Source: Acidimicrobiales bacterium (GTDB lineage: Bacteria > Actinomycetota > Acidimicrobiia > Acidimicrobiales > SHLQ01). Taken from it: a stretch of 64,000 bases of DNA. This document shows, piece after piece, positions 26,166-37,030 of this stretch. The translations under genes were made by a program, and so were the position numbers. The number at the start of each line of letters is the position of its first letter. Within the stretch, counting starts at the first letter, position 1. The notes below the pieces were generated by a model. It had not been told where the DNA came from. It saw only the letters and a list, made by a program, of their open reading frames with translations, and made no database searches. The stretch is taken from assembly GCA_020629635.1 (NCBI GenBank), contig JAHDCX010000001.1, forward strand, positions 325,043-389,042, written 5' to 3'.

Positions 26166-26208
26166 TCCAACGCCGGGCGAGCCCTCGCCCGGACGAGAAT
26201 CGAACCCG

Positions 26209-26246
26209 ACCCGCCCCACTGCGACGCGGTGGGGCGGGTCAGTTTC
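26209..26246 (+). terminator. Strong terminator after flp copy 3
   Basis: An 11-bp perfect stem ACCCGCCCCAC/GTGGGGCGGGT with a 9-base loop is followed by CAGTTTCT. Confidence 0.8.
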
Positions 26247-26299
26247 TCCGCTCAACCTCACGAACTCCACTCTCTCCCGCACACCAGACAGAGACTCCC

Positions 26300-26494
26300 A
26301 TGCATCTCATCCTGCAACTTGCACATCGCCTCTCCGCCACCCGCTCCCACGAAGATCGTGGCGCCGCGCTCGTCGAGTACGCGCTTCTCATCGTGCTCAT
26401 CGCCATGGTGGTGGTCGCCGCACTCGTTGGTCTCGGCGAGGGTCTCTCGGGCACGTTCTCCGAAATCGATTCAGGCGTCGCCAACCGACCCTGA
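26300..26494 (+). CDS. Flp-type pilin, divergent fourth paralogue
   Basis: The 64-residue prepilin has leader MHLILQLAHRLSATRSHEDRG, longer and more hydrophobic than in the tandem copies, followed by AALVEYALLIVLIAMVVVAA. Gly-1, Glu+5 and Tyr+6 are kept. The tail SEIDSGVANRP is similar in length to the others. It may be a minor pilin or an alternative subunit. It converges with the sensor kinase gene, whose stop is 19 bases away. Confidence 0.9.
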   Translation: MHLILQLAHRLSATRSHEDRGAALVEYALLIVLIAMVVVAALVGLGEGLSGTFSEIDSGVANRP

Positions 26495-26512
26495 TGGGCC
26501 TGACCGTGATGG

Positions 26513-28312
26513 TCAGGCAGCCGCAGCGATGTCCGCTGCCGGCGCGAGGACGCAGCGAATCGTCGTTCCCGCCCCGGGCTCGCTGACCACCTCCATCGAC
26601 GCACCGATGCTCGCAGCACGCTCACGCATGCCAACGAGACCGTAGCTGTCGACCCGGCCCTCGCCCATGGCGAAGCCCCTGCCGTCGTCGATGATCTCGA
26701 GCGTCGCCGACCGTCCGTCCGAACGCCAATGGACGTCGACTCGAGTCGCATCGGCGTGTCGCTCGACGTTGACCATCGCCTCTTGGGCGATGCGCCACAG
26801 CTCGCGCTCTTGAATGATGGGCAGTCGTTCGGCGCTGTCGAGCGACAACTCGATCTCGAGGCCGCTGCGATCGGCCAAACGACTGCTGAACTCTTCGATG
26901 GTGTCCTCGAAACCCCGGCCGTCGCTGACGTCGGCCCGCAGGTCCGAGAGCGTTTCGCGGATCTCGCCGATGACGTTGCGGACATCGTCGCGCAAGGTGC
27001 CGAGGGCAGGACCGAGATCATCGCCCCGGTCGTGGGCTTTGATCACCCGATCGAGCTCGAAGGCCAGAAACGCCATCGACTGGCCGATTCGGTCATGAAG
27101 ATCGCGGGCGATGCGGGTGCGCTCTTCGGCGGCGCCCATCGTCCGCAGCCGTCCGAACCATCGGGCGTTGTCGATCGCGAGGGCGACGGGGTCCACGAAG
27201 CCGTTGAACATCTGCACGGTGCGTTCGGCGTAGTGGTTTGGGTCACGATGTTCCATCGCCAGGAGTCCGATGATCTGGCCCCGAGCGGTGAGGGTCGTAT
27301 AGAGACCTGACGACGAATCTGGCGAGAGGCCGCGCGTCCCGGCAGCGGCGAGGTTGGGGATGTCGACCAGCCGATTCTGGGCGATGGCGGTCTTCAGCGG
27401 ATTGGGAAGCATCGTGGGACCGAGCCGGAACTGGACGGTGAGGCCTTCCGAACGCATCACCTGCCACGAGGCATCGGTTTCGTCGAACACGAAGACGGCG
27501 ACCGAGTCGTAGTCAAAGAGCCCCCGAAGCCGGCCCATCGTCGTGTCGAGCACGTCGTTGAGGTCCAGCGAGGCCGGAAGTGTCTGGGCGACACGGTGCA
27601 GCGAGTAGAGGAGTGAATTGGCGTCGGTGAGACGCTCCATGCGGTTGATCGCCAACGTGTGCTGTCGGTCGGCCTCGCCGGAGATGCGTCGAGTCTGCCC
27701 GGCGATCAAGCCGCAGACGACGAGAATCAGCGCCCACTGGGCGACGCGGAGCACGTCGTCGGTCTGGATTCCGTCACGAATGAACAAGAAGGCTGTCGGG
27801 AGCAGGACGGCGACACCGGCGATTCGCACGGCGTACACGTGGCCGCGGGCGAATCCACCGATCACGATGGGAATGATCAGCGTCACGGCGAACGGTGAGG
27901 TCCACACGCCGGTGAACGCAATGGCGACGACGCTCACCATGACCTCACCCAGCAAGGAAAGGTCTCCGACGAGTTCCTTCTCGAAACGAATGGGCTGCAC
28001 GTGGCGGAGCACCGTGTAGGCCAACAAGATGCCAACGAACGCCGTGACCTGCCCGTCGCCGGTGTCGACGACTCGTGGCGTGGCCAGAATCACCGCCAGA
28101 CCGAGCAGGCCCCAGCGGATCACCGCAACGACATTGTGGAAGGCCTGCATGCGATCAGAGGAGAGTTCGGTGTGCAGCGACCCGCCGTCGGTCGCTCGGC
28201 CCACTCGGGCGAGCGGGCGCAGCATCGATCGCGGTCGATGCCCTCCCGTCCGAACGCGAAGCCGTTCGGCGTCGGCGCGCGTCATCGAAGTGGTGAAGTC
28301 GGTCTCGTCCAT
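26513..28312 (-). CDS. GAF-domain sensor histidine kinase (HisKA_3, NarL-type)
   Basis: The 599-residue membrane kinase has several N-terminal membrane helices (about residues 60-210), a GAF domain (about 240-385; LDLNDVLDTTMGRLRGLFDY, IIGLLAMEHRDPNHYAERTV) and a HisKA_3 dimerisation domain with the phospho-acceptor His in ERTRIARDLHDRIGQSMAFL. An HATPase_c domain follows (N box IAQEAMVNVERHADA, G1 DDGRGFAMGEG, G2 YGLVGMRERA). ATG 28312 is chosen; a TTG at 28321 is possible. The NarL-type regulator at 23012 is its likely partner. Lacking a recognisable ligand pocket, the signal is unknown. Confidence 0.92.
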   Translation of the reverse strand: MDETDFTTSMTRADAERLRVRTGGHRPRSMLRPLARVGRATDGGSLHTELSSDRMQAFHNVVAVIRWGLLGLAVILATPRVVDTGDGQVTAFVGILLAYTVLRHVQPIRFEKELVGDLSLLGEVMVSVVAIAFTGVWTSPFAVTLIIPIVIGGFARGHVYAVRIAGVAVLLPTAFLFIRDGIQTDDVLRVAQWALILVVCGLIAGQTRRISGEADRQHTLAINRMERLTDANSLLYSLHRVAQTLPASLDLNDVLDTTMGRLRGLFDYDSVAVFVFDETDASWQVMRSEGLTVQFRLGPTMLPNPLKTAIAQNRLVDIPNLAAAGTRGLSPDSSSGLYTTLTARGQIIGLLAMEHRDPNHYAERTVQMFNGFVDPVALAIDNARWFGRLRTMGAAEERTRIARDLHDRIGQSMAFLAFELDRVIKAHDRGDDLGPALGTLRDDVRNVIGEIRETLSDLRADVSDGRGFEDTIEEFSSRLADRSGLEIELSLDSAERLPIIQERELWRIAQEAMVNVERHADATRVDVHWRSDGRSATLEIIDDGRGFAMGEGRVDSYGLVGMRERAASIGASMEVVSEPGAGTTIRCVLAPAADIAAAA

Positions 28313-28377
28313 GGGCTTCAAGACCCATCGGCACCTGGGTCGTTCGAATGACCCCTTTGCGAGATACCGTCGGGCCC

Positions 28378-29028
28378 GTGAGGGAGTTTGGGCTCACCGG
28401 AGGCATTGGTTCGGGCAAATCGACGGTCTCGTCGATGCTCGAATCGCGTGGCGCGCTGCTGATCGACGCCGACGCGATCGTCCGACAACTTCAACAGCCG
28501 GGCGAACCTGTGTTCGATGCGATGGTAGGGTGGTGGGGTGATCGAATCGTCGCCCCGGACGGAACATTGAACCGCGCCGCAGTCGCCGAAATCGTGTTCT
28601 CCGATGACGACGAGCTCGCCCGACTCAACGGTCTGGTCCATCCGGCGGTCGCCGTGGAGACCCAGCGACGAATCGACGAGGCGCCCGACGACGCGATCGT
28701 CGTACACGACATTCCGTTGCTCGTGTTGCCCGGCGGTGAGCTGCTCACCAGCCGCGACCACGAACAGTGGCTCGGCATCATCGTCGTCGACACGCCGATC
28801 GAAACAGCGGTGGATCGCGTCGTGGCGGCTCGGGGAATGGATCGCGCCGACGTCCAGGCCCGAATCGATGCCCAAGCGACCCGGGACGAACGCCGCGCGG
28901 TCGCCGACTTCGTCCTCGACAACAGTGGCTCGCTCGCCGAACTCGAACAGGCCGTGGCCGACTGCTGGGACTGGATGACGAGCATCGAGTCAGGCATCGA
29001 GTCGGGCCGGGAGGGCGACGTCTCGTGA
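28378..29028 (+). CDS. coaE: Dephospho-CoA kinase
   Basis: The 216-residue P-loop kinase phosphorylates dephospho-CoA in the last step of CoA synthesis. It shows [36 protein letters not shown], and [12 protein letters not shown] with the family's IPLL motif, then [23 protein letters not shown] at 28378 gives the canonical start; an ATG at 28348 adds ten unconserved residues. It overlaps uvrB by GTGA. A short region (about 120-130, [14 protein letters not shown]) matches the family's pre-lid segment. Confidence 0.93.
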   Translation: MREFGLTGGIGSGKSTVSSMLESRGALLIDADAIVRQLQQPGEPVFDAMVGWWGDRIVAPDGTLNRAAVAEIVFSDDDELARLNGLVHPAVAVETQRRIDEAPDDAIVVHDIPLLVLPGGELLTSRDHEQWLGIIVVDTPIETAVDRVVAARGMDRADVQARIDAQATRDERRAVADFVLDNSGSLAELEQAVADCWDWMTSIESGIESGREGDVS

Positions 29029-31100
29029 CCGAACAGAGCACCACGTGGCTCGACCTCGGCGACCACGACGACGAGGCGCGCCCCTTTGAGATGGAGACCG
29101 AGTTCGAGCCGGCCGGCGATCAACCGAACGCGATTGCGGCCCTCTCCGAAGGTGTCGAGCGCGGGGAGAAGTTCCAGACGTTGCTCGGCATCACCGGCTC
29201 GGGCAAGAGCGCCACGATCGCGTGGACGATCGAAAAGGTCCAGCGCCCGACGCTGGTGATCGCGCCCAACAAGTCGCTCGCCGCGCAGCTGGCCAATGAG
29301 CTCCGGGAGTTCTTCCCCAAGAATCGCGTCGAGTACTTCGTGTCCTACTACGACTACTACCAGCCCGAGGCGTACATGCCGACGACGGACACGTACATCG
29401 AGAAGGACTCCTCGGTGAACGATGAGATTGATCGGCTCCGTCACTCGGCCACCTCGTCGCTGCTGACGAGACGCGACACGATCGTGGTTGCGTCGGTGAG
29501 TTGCATCTACGGTCTGGGCGCGCCCGACGAGTATGAGGCGCAGCTGCTCATCCTTCGGCCCGGCCAGGAGATCGATCAGCGCGACATTCTCCGCCAGCTC
29601 GTCGACATGCAGTACGAGCGCAACGACATGAACCTCGTGCGAGCGAAGTTCCGGGTGCGCGGAGACACCATCGAGGTGCACCCGGCCTACGACGAGACCG
29701 TCGTGCGGATCGAGATGTTCGGCGACGAGATCGAGCAGATCTCGCGAGTCGACCCGTTGACAGGAGAGCGTCTGGAGACGCTCGACGAGGCGGTCATCTT
29801 TGCCGCCACGCATTACGTGGCGGGGGAGGAGCGGCTCCGCCGCGCCATCGTCGGGATCGAAGAAGAACTCCAGGAGCGGCTCTCGCTTTTCCAGGAGGAG
29901 GGCAAGCTGCTGGAGGCCCAGCGGCTGCGGATGCGCACGCAGTACGACCTCGAGATGATGGCCGAGGTCGGCTACTGCAACGGGATCGAGAACTATTCGA
30001 TGCACATCGACGGACGCCAGCCCGGCGATCGGCCCTACACACTGCTCGACTACTTTCCCGACGACTACCTGATGGTGCTCGACGAGTCGCACGTTGCGGT
30101 CCCGCAGCTGCACGGCCAGTACGCCGGTGACCGAAGCCGCAAGGATGTCCTGATCGAGCACGGGTTCCGTCTTCCGTCGGCGGCAGACAATCGGCCACTC
30201 CGATTCGACGAGTGGCTCGAGAAGACCAATCAGGTCGTCTTCTTGTCGGCGACACCCGGCGACTACGAGCTCGACGTTTCCAGTCAGGTGGTCGAACAGA
30301 TCGTCCGGCCGACCGGGCTCGTCGACCCGGAGGTCATCGTCAAACCGACCAAGGGCCAGATCGACGATCTCGTCGAGCAGATCCGAGAGCGCATCGACCT
30401 CGATCAACGGGTGCTCGTCACCACGTTGACGAAGAAGATGTCGGAGGACCTGACGGACTACCTCCTCGAGCTCGGGTTGCGCGTGCGGTATCTGCATTCC
30501 GAGGTCGACACGCTCGAGCGAATCGAGATCCTGCGAGACCTCCGGCTCGGCGAGTTCGACGTGCTCGTCGGCATCAACCTCCTGCGGGAGGGGCTCGACC
30601 TTCCCGAGGTGTCGTTGGTCGCCATTCTCGATGCCGACAAGGAGGGGTTCCTGCGGTCGGAGACCTCCCTCATCCAGATGATCGGTCGTGCCGCCCGAAA
30701 CGTCGACGGCCAAGTCGTGATGTACGCCGATCAGATGACCGACTCGATGCAGCGGGCCATCAACGAGACGATGCGGCGCCGCGGGCTGCAGATGGCCCAC
30801 AACGAGGAGCACGGGATCAATCCTCAGACGGTGCGCAAGGCCGTGACCGACATTTTGGCGATGCTCCGCCCGGCCGAGGACAAAGCCCCGGTTCCGGGCG
30901 GTGATGCCCGGCGCCGCGGCCTCGACGCCGACCGGCGGACCATCGACGCCGACGGCATGGGACGCAGCGACCTCGAGCGCCTGATCCGGACGCTCGAAGA
31001 AGAGATGCACGAGGCAGCAACCGACCTCAAGTTCGAATACGCCGCGCGGCTCCGCGACGAGGTCAAGGACCTCAAGCGAGAGCTGCGCGAGATGCCCTAG
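29025..31100 (+). CDS. uvrB: Excinuclease ABC subunit B
   Basis: The 691-residue damage-verification helicase of nucleotide excision repair shows [20 protein letters not shown] (Walker A), the beta-hairpin region [60 protein letters not shown], the helicase C domain ([40 protein letters not shown]) and a C-terminal UVR motif ([20 protein letters not shown]) that binds UvrC. GTG start at 29025 is coupled to coaE. The usual Walker A Thr-Phe is Ser-Ala here (GKSAT instead of GKTFT). Confidence 0.98.
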   Translation: MTEQSTTWLDLGDHDDEARPFEMETEFEPAGDQPNAIAALSEGVERGEKFQTLLGITGSGKSATIAWTIEKVQRPTLVIAPNKSLAAQLANELREFFPKNRVEYFVSYYDYYQPEAYMPTTDTYIEKDSSVNDEIDRLRHSATSSLLTRRDTIVVASVSCIYGLGAPDEYEAQLLILRPGQEIDQRDILRQLVDMQYERNDMNLVRAKFRVRGDTIEVHPAYDETVVRIEMFGDEIEQISRVDPLTGERLETLDEAVIFAATHYVAGEERLRRAIVGIEEELQERLSLFQEEGKLLEAQRLRMRTQYDLEMMAEVGYCNGIENYSMHIDGRQPGDRPYTLLDYFPDDYLMVLDESHVAVPQLHGQYAGDRSRKDVLIEHGFRLPSAADNRPLRFDEWLEKTNQVVFLSATPGDYELDVSSQVVEQIVRPTGLVDPEVIVKPTKGQIDDLVEQIRERIDLDQRVLVTTLTKKMSEDLTDYLLELGLRVRYLHSEVDTLERIEILRDLRLGEFDVLVGINLLREGLDLPEVSLVAILDADKEGFLRSETSLIQMIGRAARNVDGQVVMYADQMTDSMQRAINETMRRRGLQMAHNEEHGINPQTVRKAVTDILAMLRPAEDKAPVPGGDARRRGLDADRRTIDADGMGRSDLERLIRTLEEEMHEAATDLKFEYAARLRDEVKDLKRELREMP

Positions 31101-31110
31101 GAGTACTGAG

Positions 31111-33963
31111 ATGTCCGATCGACTCGTCGTGCAGGGCGCACGCGAGCACAACCTGCGCAACGTCGACCTCGACCTTCCCCGTGACAAGCTGATCGTCTTC
31201 ACGGGATTGTCGGGCTCTGGCAAGAGCTCGCTCGCCTTCGACACCATCTACGCCGAAGGTCAACGTCGATACGTCGAGTCGTTGAGTGCCTATGCCCGTC
31301 AGTTCCTCGGGCAGATGGACAAGCCCGACGTCGACTTCATCGAAGGGTTGTCTCCCGCGATCTCGATCGATCAGAAGAGCGCGTCGCGCAACCCGCGGTC
31401 GACGGTCGGCACGGTCACCGAGGTCTACGACTATCTGCGGCTGCTGTTCGCCCGGATTGGTGTTGCCCACGACCCCGAGACCGGCGAGCGCCTCGAACGA
31501 CAGACGCCGCAACAGATCGTCGATCGGGTGCTCCTGATGGACGAGGGCACCCGTTTTCAGGTGCTGGCGCCTGTCGTGCGTGGCCGCAAGGGCACCTACG
31601 ACACGTTGCTCGCCGACCTCGCCGGGCAGGGTTTCGCCCGAGCGATCGTCGACGGCGAGCCGATCGAGCTGGATCAGCTCGACGACCTCGACCTCGATCT
31701 CGCTCGGTACGAGACACACACGATCCAGGTCGTCGTGGATCGGTTGGTGCTCCGGGACGGGATCGATCGTCGGTTGACAGAGTCGATGGAGACCGCGCTC
31801 GGCCTGGCCGACGGCGTCGCCGAGATCCAGATCATGCCGGGCCGTGACGATCCCGACGCCGAACCCGAGACCGTCGTGTTCAGCCAGCATCTGTCACGAC
31901 CGAGCGACGGCAAGAGCTTCGACGACATCGCTCCCCGCAACTTCTCGTTCAACTCGCCGTACGGCGCATGCACGCACTGCGATGGTCTTGGCACCGTCTT
32001 CGAGGTCGACGCTCAACTCGTCGTCCCGAACCCCGAGGCGACGATCGACGAAGGGGCGATCGCGCCGTGGGCGGGCGGCCGCAGCCGCTACTTCAGTCGT
32101 CTCGTCGAGGCCGTCTGCGCCGAAAAGGACATCGCCACCGACGTCGCCTGGGAAGACCTGCCGAAGTCCGCCACCAAGCTCCTGCTTCGCGGCGGCATGA
32201 AGGAACGCATCACCGTCAACTACAAGAACCGCTTCGGGCGGTCTCGGACGTATCAGGCAAAGTTCGAGGGGGTCATCCCGTACCTCCAGCGGCGTCACGA
32301 AGAAGCCGAGTCGGACACCCAGCGCGAGCAGATCGAAGGCTGGATGCGCACCGTTGCGTGCCCGGTCTGTGAGGGAGCGCGCCTCAACCCCTTCTCGCTC
32401 GCAGTGACCGTCGACGGGTACAACATCTCTGATGTCTGCCTGATGTCGATCGGTGAAGCGGCAAAGGTCCTCAACGGGCTGGAGCTCAACGAGCGTGACG
32501 CCATCATCGCCGAACAGGTGGTCAAGGAAGTCAACGCCCGGATGGGCTTTCTCCTCGACGTCGGACTCGACTACCTGTCGCTGTCCCGCAACGCGGCGAC
32601 GCTGGCGGGCGGCGAGGCGCAGCGCATCCGGCTCGCGAGCCAGATCGGATCCGGACTCGTTGGCGTGCTGTACGTGCTGGACGAACCATCGATCGGGCTG
32701 CATCAGCGTGACAACCAGCGATTGATCGACACGCTGATTCGTTTGCGCGAGCTTGGCAACACCGTGGTCGTCGTGGAGCACGACGAGGAGACGATCGCGG
32801 TCGCCGACCACGTGGTCGACATCGGGCCCGGTGCCGGGGAGCACGGCGGCCAGATCGTGCATTCGGGCACCGTCAAGGCGTTGCTGAAGAACAAGCAGTC
32901 ACTCACCGGTCAGTACCTGTCGGGAAAGAAGGGCATCGCCGTTCCCGAAAAGCGGCGCGAACCCGCCGAAGGAAAGATTCGAATCGTCGGGGCGCAAGAG
33001 AACAACTTGCAGAACGTCACCGTCGACATCCCGCTCGGCGTGTTCGTCGGTGTGACTGGCGTATCCGGGTCTGGCAAGTCGTCGCTCGTCAACCAGATCC
33101 TGTTGCCGAGCCTGATGCAGCGCATTTACAAGTCGAAGATGCCGCCGGGGCGTCACCGGAAGGTGGAGGGCACCGAGCACATCGACAAGGTGATCGCCAT
33201 CGACCAGTCGCCGATCGGTCGAACGCCGCGATCCAATCCCGCGACCTACACGGGAGTGTTCGATCACATCCGCAAGCTGTTCGCCCAAACCACCGAAGCA
33301 AAGGTGCGGGGCTATCTGCCGGGTCGTTTCTCGTTCAACGTCAAGGGTGGCCGCTGCGAGGCGTGCGCCGGTGACGGCACGATCAAGATCGAGATGCACT
33401 TTCTCCCTGACGTGTACGTGCCGTGTGAGGTCTGCAAAGGCAAGCGGTACAACCGCGACACGCTCGACATCTTGTTCAAGGGTCGCAACATCGCCGAAGT
33501 CCTCGACATGCCGATCGAAGAGGCCCTCGAGTTCTTCAGCAACCAGCCCCCGATCGCTCGTCACCTGCAGACGCTGGTCGACGTCGGCCTCGGCTACGTG
33601 CGCCTCGGTCAGTCTGCGCCCACGCTTTCGGGCGGCGAAGCGCAGCGGGTGAAGTTGGCGAGCGAGCTCGCCAAGCGCTCGACCGGACACACGATGTACA
33701 TCCTCGACGAGCCCACGACCGGGCTGCACTTCGAGGACATCCGACGTCTGCTCACGGTGCTGTCACGGCTCGTTGACCAGGGCAATACCGTGCTCGTCAT
33801 CGAGCACAACCTCGATGTGGTCAAGACGGCCGATCATCTGATCGACCTCGGACCCGAAGGCGGGACGGGCGGCGGTCGCATCATCGCCGAAGGGACGCCG
33901 GAGTATGTCGCCACCGTGCCTGAGAGCCACACGGGACGCTTCGTCAAGAAACTGCTCGACTGA
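31111..33963 (+). CDS. uvrA: Excinuclease ABC subunit A
   Basis: The 950-residue ABC-type damage sensor has two ATPase modules: Walker [21 protein letters not shown] and [15 protein letters not shown], signature motifs [19 protein letters not shown] and [20 protein letters not shown]. Zinc modules are formed by CTHCDG with [11 protein letters not shown] and by CEACAGDG with [10 protein letters not shown]. UvrA2 recognises lesions and loads UvrB. It lies 10 bases after uvrB and ends the excision operon. Confidence 0.98.
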   Translation: MSDRLVVQGAREHNLRNVDLDLPRDKLIVFTGLSGSGKSSLAFDTIYAEGQRRYVESLSAYARQFLGQMDKPDVDFIEGLSPAISIDQKSASRNPRSTVGTVTEVYDYLRLLFARIGVAHDPETGERLERQTPQQIVDRVLLMDEGTRFQVLAPVVRGRKGTYDTLLADLAGQGFARAIVDGEPIELDQLDDLDLDLARYETHTIQVVVDRLVLRDGIDRRLTESMETALGLADGVAEIQIMPGRDDPDAEPETVVFSQHLSRPSDGKSFDDIAPRNFSFNSPYGACTHCDGLGTVFEVDAQLVVPNPEATIDEGAIAPWAGGRSRYFSRLVEAVCAEKDIATDVAWEDLPKSATKLLLRGGMKERITVNYKNRFGRSRTYQAKFEGVIPYLQRRHEEAESDTQREQIEGWMRTVACPVCEGARLNPFSLAVTVDGYNISDVCLMSIGEAAKVLNGLELNERDAIIAEQVVKEVNARMGFLLDVGLDYLSLSRNAATLAGGEAQRIRLASQIGSGLVGVLYVLDEPSIGLHQRDNQRLIDTLIRLRELGNTVVVVEHDEETIAVADHVVDIGPGAGEHGGQIVHSGTVKALLKNKQSLTGQYLSGKKGIAVPEKRREPAEGKIRIVGAQENNLQNVTVDIPLGVFVGVTGVSGSGKSSLVNQILLPSLMQRIYKSKMPPGRHRKVEGTEHIDKVIAIDQSPIGRTPRSNPATYTGVFDHIRKLFAQTTEAKVRGYLPGRFSFNVKGGRCEACAGDGTIKIEMHFLPDVYVPCEVCKGKRYNRDTLDILFKGRNIAEVLDMPIEEALEFFSNQPPIARHLQTLVDVGLGYVRLGQSAPTLSGGEAQRVKLASELAKRSTGHTMYILDEPTTGLHFEDIRRLLTVLSRLVDQGNTVLVIEHNLDVVKTADHLIDLGPEGGTGGGRIIAEGTPEYVATVPESHTGRFVKKLLD

Positions 33964-33988
33964 GTTGCTCGGGCTGAGCGCCGCGCCT

Positions 33989-34996
33989 TCAGCCTCGGTA
34001 GGTGCGAATTCGCGAGCCATCGACGGTCAGTGCGATGACCTGTTCGTCCGCGAGCAGGCGTCGATCGAGCGCGGCCAACGTCTCCTGCGCCACGTCGGGC
34101 GATAGTCCCGGCCGGAACGAGCCGGCCAACGTGCCCCAACCGTTCTGCACGGAGACGACGATCGCACCGACCAGGTCTTCGCCGCTCCAGACGCCCCACG
34201 ACCGACGAGCGGGATCGCCGAGCGGGAACGGATCGGGCAGGTAGCCGATCGTCTCGGTGAACTCGGGCAGCGCGGCCAGGACGTTGTCTCGCGCAACCCG
34301 AAGCCCGATGGGACCGGTCGGCGTGGATGGGCGATCGAACGACGCAATGGAGTCCCACTGCAGATTGATGTCGCCTCCGGCACGATTCAACAGGTCGGTC
34401 AGCCTGGCGATCGAGCCCTGGTCGGTGACGGCCCAGTCGTGGTCTTCGTAGGCGCCGGCGGCAAGCGACGCGGACAACAGATAGTCGGATGGCCGGCGCT
34501 GGACGAAGGTGGTGACGCCGGCACGCTCTCGTGGATCGGTTGCCTGCTCGGCTGCGTCGAGCACTGCGTCCGAGCGGATGACTTCGACGTCGAGCCCGCG
34601 GGGGTGCGATCGAAGCAAGGTGTTCGACGTGTAGTCGGCGCTCGTTTCGATGTGGCGGCGCACGACGTCGCTGACCACGTGGTGGTCAAGGAGCGGGGAG
34701 TCGGCGGTCACCCGAACCAAGTGCTCGGCGGGGTAGTCGGCGATCACCTCGACGAACCGAGCCAGCAGATCGTCGGATGGGCCCCGGACGACGGCGGCGC
34801 CGTTGGCCCGAGCGATCGCCTCGATCTCATCGTCACCGGGGAGGTCGCTGATGGCGACCACCACCGGGCCCTCGGTGTACCCACGGAGCCGGTGCAGGGC
34901 GACGCCCAGTACCGAGTTGTTGGCGAACGCGGCGAGCTGGCGGTCTCGTCGTTGTGTGCCGTCGTGCCCTGCTTGGACAACGAGCAAGATGCTCAC
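33989..34996 (-). CDS. SpsF-like cytidylyltransferase-type protein with extra C-terminal domain
   Basis: The 335-residue protein has an N-terminal half resembling SpsF-type nucleotidyltransferases: VLGVALHRLRG, VVVAISDLPGDDEIEAIARA, GPSDDLLARFVEVI, HLVRVTADSPLLDHHVVSDV, and HPRGLDVEVI. The usual N-terminal signature Q-A-R-x-x-S-x-R-L-P-G-K is degraded to VVQAGHDGTQRRDRQ, so CTP binding is doubtful. The C-terminal half (from about 220) is unrecognised, with a possible GNAT-like end (VWSGEDLVGAIVVSVQNGWG). AGGAGG lies 10 bases before the GTG start. Substrate unknown. It converges with uvrA. Confidence 0.7.
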   Translation of the reverse strand: MSILLVVQAGHDGTQRRDRQLAAFANNSVLGVALHRLRGYTEGPVVVAISDLPGDDEIEAIARANGAAVVRGPSDDLLARFVEVIADYPAEHLVRVTADSPLLDHHVVSDVVRRHIETSADYTSNTLLRSHPRGLDVEVIRSDAVLDAAEQATDPRERAGVTTFVQRRPSDYLLSASLAAGAYEDHDWAVTDQGSIARLTDLLNRAGGDINLQWDSIASFDRPSTPTGPIGLRVARDNVLAALPEFTETIGYLPDPFPLGDPARRSWGVWSGEDLVGAIVVSVQNGWGTLAGSFRPGLSPDVAQETLAALDRRLLADEQVIALTVDGSRIRTYRG

Positions 34997-35090
34997 GGAT
35001 TCATTGCCTCCTGGTTTCCGCCCAAGTCCCCAGTTCGGTCCCGAACGCTAGTCGCTGGAGCCCGGAGCAACGAAAACCACTCCTCGTAGG

Positions 35091-36950
35091 ATGAGGCCGA
35101 TGGTTGCGAGGCCGCCCGCAGGAACGATCCCGGACAGTCCCGGGTCGTATCAGTTCAAGGACGGCGACGGGCGGGTGATCTACGTCGGCAAGGCGAAGAG
35201 TCTGCGGAGCCGACTCTCGAACTACTTCCAGAAGAACCTTCCGGTGCGGACGGCGCAGATGGTGCGCACGGCCGAGTCGGTCGAGTGGATCCAGGTCGAG
35301 AACGAACTCGAGGCGCTGATGCTCGAGTACTCGCTGATCAAGCAGCATCGGCCGAGGTTCAACATTCGGTTGGTCGACGACAAGTCGTATCCGTTCCTTG
35401 CGGTCACGGAGTCCGACGAGTGGCCGCGAGCGATGGTGATGCGGGGCAAGAAGCGGAAGGGCACTCGGTACTTCGGGCCGTACGGGCACGCCTATGCGAT
35501 TCGGGAGACGCTCGATCTGCTCCTGCGGACGTTCCCGATCCGGACGTGTTCGGACAACAAACTCGAACGGCACGCAAAGCTCGGTCGGCCGTGCCTGTTG
35601 TTTCACATCGAGAAATGCGCCGGGCCGTGCGTCGGGGAGGTGACGCCGGAGGAGTACAGCGAACTCGTTCGGGATCTCGTGGCCTTTCTCGACGGCGAGA
35701 CCGATGCAGTGGTGGCGGATCTCGAACGTCGGATGATGGTGGCGGCCGACGACTACGAGTACGAGCTCGCCGCCCGTCTGCGGGATCAGCTCGGATCTGT
35801 CCGCAAGGCCATCGAGAAGCAGCAGATGGTCGCCTCTCGAGACGAGGACTTCGACGTGATCGGGATTCACGGTGATGAGCTCGAGTCGGCGGTGCAGATC
35901 TTCTTCGTGCGCCGCGGGCGGGTGGTCGGGCGTCGCGGTTTTGTCGTCGACAAGGTCGAGGAGCTCGACGACGCGGAGCTCGTGGATCGTGTGCTCGAGG
36001 GCTTGTACGACGACGAGCCGGCCGTCGGCTGGCCCAAGCTTGTCTTGGTCCCGGTGGAATCGAGCGATCCGGAGCTGTACGGCGCGTGGCTTGGGGAGTT
36101 GCGAGGATCGGCGGTCGAGATTCGTGTGCCGCAGCGTGGTGACAAACGGGCGTTGCTCGAAACGGTGACACGAAACGCACAAGAGGCATTCACGCGGCAT
36201 CGACTGAAGCGGGCCACGGATCACAATTCGCGTTCTCGTGCGCTCAACGAGCTGCAGGAGTATCTCGATCTCCCCGAAGCGCCGCTGCGCATCGAGTGTT
36301 ACGACATGAGCCACATCCAGGGCACCGACTACGTCGGATCGATGGTCGTCGTCGAGGACGGGCTTCCGAAGAAGTCCGACTACCGGCGTTTCAAGATCAA
36401 GACCGTGGACGGCAACAACGACTTTGCGGCGATGGCTGAGGTGCTCGAACGGCGGCTCACCAACTACCTCTCCGACCGCGCCAAGCCGATCGAGGAGCGC
36501 GGCAAGTTCGCCTACCCACCGAACCTCATCGTCGTCGATGGTGGCAAGGGGCAGTTGAGCGCGTCCCTGGAGGTGCTTCGAGCTCTGGGTCTCGAGGAGG
36601 AGATCCCGATCGTGTCGCTGGCCAAGCAGTTCGAAGAGGTCTTCGTACCGGGCCGGTCTGACGCGATCCGGCTTCCTCGCCAGTCCGAAGCGCTGTACAT
36701 GTTGCAGCGCATCCGAGACGAGTCGCATCGTTTCGCCATCACCTATCACCGCCAACTTCGGGGCAAGCGGATGACGAGATCCGCGTTGGACGGGATCGAA
36801 GGCCTCGGCCCGGCGCGCAAGGCTCGGCTGATCAAGGAGTTCGGCGGGGTGAACGCCGTGAAGCGGGCGAGCGAAGCGGAATTGCGAGCGTTGGGGTGGC
36901 TGCCCGACACCGTGGCGGACAATGTGTGGCGTCATCTGCACCAAGCGTGA
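35091..36950 (+). CDS. uvrC: Excinuclease ABC subunit C
   Basis: The 619-residue dual-incision nuclease has a GIY-YIG domain (SPGSYQFKDGDGRVIYVGKA, SLRSRLSNYF), the Cys-rich segment CLLFHIEKCAGPCVGEVTPE, a UVR motif (DDYEYELAARLRDQLGSVRK), the RNase H-like endonuclease (IECYDMSHIQGTDYVGSMVV, IVVDGGKGQLSASLEVL) and C-terminal helix-hairpin-helix pairs (GIEGLGPARKARLIKEFGGV). It starts at ATG 35091 or at the in-frame ATG 35100. It is divergent from the SpsF-like gene. Confidence 0.97.
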   Translation: MRPMVARPPAGTIPDSPGSYQFKDGDGRVIYVGKAKSLRSRLSNYFQKNLPVRTAQMVRTAESVEWIQVENELEALMLEYSLIKQHRPRFNIRLVDDKSYPFLAVTESDEWPRAMVMRGKKRKGTRYFGPYGHAYAIRETLDLLLRTFPIRTCSDNKLERHAKLGRPCLLFHIEKCAGPCVGEVTPEEYSELVRDLVAFLDGETDAVVADLERRMMVAADDYEYELAARLRDQLGSVRKAIEKQQMVASRDEDFDVIGIHGDELESAVQIFFVRRGRVVGRRGFVVDKVEELDDAELVDRVLEGLYDDEPAVGWPKLVLVPVESSDPELYGAWLGELRGSAVEIRVPQRGDKRALLETVTRNAQEAFTRHRLKRATDHNSRSRALNELQEYLDLPEAPLRIECYDMSHIQGTDYVGSMVVVEDGLPKKSDYRRFKIKTVDGNNDFAAMAEVLERRLTNYLSDRAKPIEERGKFAYPPNLIVVDGGKGQLSASLEVLRALGLEEEIPIVSLAKQFEEVFVPGRSDAIRLPRQSEALYMLQRIRDESHRFAITYHRQLRGKRMTRSALDGIEGLGPARKARLIKEFGGVNAVKRASEAELRALGWLPDTVADNVWRHLHQA

Positions 36951-37030
36951 GAGCCGCCGCGTCGATGATGTGACATCGGGGGTGAACCGCCTACGATCGG
37001 GCTCCGTGAGGAGCGGGCCCCGAGCGATCG

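Larger units (their letters stand above)
24945..26203 (+). repeat. Tandem amplification of the flp pilin unit (three copies)
   Basis: Pilin starts at 24945, 25446 and 25974 give periods of 501 and 528 bases. The coding parts and the first ~10 bases after the hairpin agree in all three; the long leader is shared by copies 2 and 3 only. The identical DNA implies recent duplication or ongoing gene conversion. Confidence 0.9.

Noticed and set aside
24945-26203. CRISPR-like array
   Set aside because: The repeats are 500-base units containing whole pilin genes, not short repeats with unique spacers.
28491-31247. Minus-strand frame of 918 codons opposite coaE/uvrB
   Set aside because: Lies entirely antisense to unmistakable coaE and uvrB; high-GC third positions keep the opposite frame open. 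Protein is Arg/Leu/Asp/His-rich without motifs.
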